From: Brugia malayi
Taxonomy: Eukaryota > Nematoda > Chromadorea > Rhabditida > Onchocercidae
Assembly (NCBI RefSeq): GCF_000002995.4
Contig: NW_025062284.1
Span: forward strand, 124,001 to 188,000
Direction: 5' to 3'
Length of the DNA: 64,000 bases
Under the pieces are notes generated by a model. That model did not search any database. It was given only the letters and a program-made list of their open reading frames with translations, and had not been told where the DNA came from. The translations under genes were made by a program, and so were the position numbers. Numbering within the stretch: the stretch's first letter is position 1; every line of letters begins with the position of its first letter. Positions 62,746 to 64,000 of this stretch are shown here, piece by piece.

Positions 62746-64000
62746 ATGGTTAATCTCGAAACACGTTCAAGAATTCGGAAGGATGGTGTTCACCGACTAT
62801 CATTCACCGGTTCCTCCCTTACTACTACTGTGCTTATAGTCACTTTATGTGCAGCATTTATTGCACTAACCAAAAATATGCAGAAACCTGGATGCTATCG
62901 TCGACCATATAATACATCACAGCTTGGTAAGTAACTTTAGTAATTTTCCACAGGAATGTCCATTTTATTATGTTTGTTGCCTTCATTCTTTTAATTCATC
63001 TATTGATTTTATTATGATTGCATAGTTAATGTTTTGTTCTTCTCAGAGAGAGTGAAGAGCCAACTGAAGTAATTTGTTCCAAGCTTATCAATGTCTAAAG
63101 TTTTTTGTGTTCATGTTGAACCGTTTTTATTGCGCCTAACATTTCACTTATGCTTTGAACAAATGATATTTTTGAGAGGACTACTGTATATTTGTTATAA
63201 TCTTCGTATGTGGTGGCAGTTTTCTTGACAAGATTTTTACATAGGTCATGAAGTTTTGTTGGCTGATGGATCTCATCAGTTTCGTATAATGGTTGTGACA
63301 GATCTTGACAAGAGCAGTAAGCATCCGACAGAAGAAAATCAATGGCAGAGCTTCATAGAATTTGGTATTCTCACAGTGAATAAGGATTACACTGAAGCAT
63401 CTCTTAAATGGAATAGCAATGAACAGGTGGAGCATTAAATATATTTATTGTCACTTTTTTTGAATTGCATATTTTTGAAAATTCTTGTGTTTTCTCTGTG
63501 AAGTATCACCATTCAAATCATCCGATATCATTGCTTGCGAGAGTTGTGCAGGTTTCTTGAAACTGGTGATATCTTTTACTAACTGTGGTATAAAATGGCC
63601 CAGTATGCATGCATAAGTTTTTCATGTAGATTTCACTTTATTCGACAATTGCTGGTGGTGGACGGTCGATGGAACTATCTGATCTTGTCGTTTTTGATGG
63701 GAAATTGTTATCAATAGATGATCGAACCGGAATTATTTATCGAATCGAAAAAGACATGGCTTATCCTTGGGTTTTTTTATTTTTTATTTTTTTGTTCTTT
63801 TTGACTTCTGTTGTAAAGATCTTGTCATTTTTTCTGAACTCTATTTTTGAAAATTTTTTACTTTTGCAATAGCATGAAAGAATTGCATCAATTCAAGATT
63901 TACCTCAGTGATGGTGCTGGAAATGCAACCAAAGGTTTCAAAGGTGAATGGATGACGGTGAAAGATGGTAATCTTTACGTCGGTGGCCTTGGGAAAGAGT
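62746..64000 (+). CDS. apy-1: CANT1-type calcium-activated nucleotidase (partial)
   Basis: Hydrolyses nucleoside diphosphates, chiefly UDP (and GDP), with calcium in the ER/Golgi lumen, which favours glycosyltransfer and nucleotide-sugar import. Exons in phase: 62746-62926, 63245-63426, 63630-63770, 63898 to beyond the window edge, giving about 202 residues here. A cytosolic basic N-terminus and one TM segment (about 24-42) make a type II signal anchor. The lumenal part carries apyrase motifs: [35 protein letters not shown] (135-155), and [22 protein letters not shown], close to the human CANT1 blocks and in the same order and spacing. The exon 3-4 junction (PW/IYLSDG) restores the conserved PW-x-x-LSDG. 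N177-A-T is a glycosylation sequon. The C-terminal beta-propeller blades lie outside the window. The symbol follows C. elegans apy-1 and is by family match. Confidence 0.92.

Noticed and set aside
1..64000. tRNA genes, CRISPR arrays, transposase or reverse-transcriptase coding regions
   Set aside because: I scanned for T-arm GGTTCGA-type motifs, spaced identical repeats and transposase/RT motifs and found none convincing. A tRNAscan or RepeatMasker run would be decisive.

Overview
The window is AT-rich (roughly two thirds A+T by eye) and looks like nematode nuclear DNA. Exons are short, introns run from about 85 bases to about 1.1 kb, and most introns end in a T-run plus AG. Several genes have a TTTTCAG-like acceptor only 6 to 30 bases before the first ATG, as expected for spliced-leader trans-splicing. 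One gene belongs to a four-pass membrane family I know mainly from nematodes. A spirurid or filarial-type worm would fit, but the species cannot be read from this sequence.

Layout. Positions 1 to about 35.7 kb hold no gene I can support: AT-rich DNA with many microsatellites, short tandem duplications and motif clusters, perhaps regulatory sequence for the gene that follows. At 35.9-40.4 kb (+) lies a complete eight-exon paired-class homeobox gene, an alr-1/Arx (aristaless) relative, whose exons join in frame and include a 38-base microexon. At 41.7-49.2 kb the minus strand carries a set of small membrane or secreted protein genes: an unrecognised signal-peptide plus single-TM protein (41.7-43.4 kb), a four-TM LAPTM-like/DUF7027-type protein (45.1-46.4 kb), and two weak candidates around 48-49.2 kb beside a five-copy, 123-bp identical tandem array. 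At 50.6-60.1 kb (+) is a 23-exon TANGO1/MIA3-type gene (about 1302 aa). At 62.7 kb to the right edge (+) is the 5' part of a CANT1/apyrase gene (apy-1-like).

How they may work together. TANGO1 (ER exit of bulky cargo such as collagen) and CANT1 (lumenal nucleoside diphosphate hydrolysis supporting glycosylation) both act in the secretory pathway and lie in tandem. This could be functional or chance. The homeobox gene is a neuronal/glial fate regulator in C. elegans and its large empty upstream flank fits a developmental control gene. The most interesting items are the TANGO1 gene, because as far as I recall C. elegans lacks one, and the exon within it that encodes a histidine-rich lumenal tract with 19 His in about 47 residues.

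All exon models were built by reading donor and acceptor sites and checking phase by hand. No similarity search was run, and family assignments rest on remembered conserved motifs.
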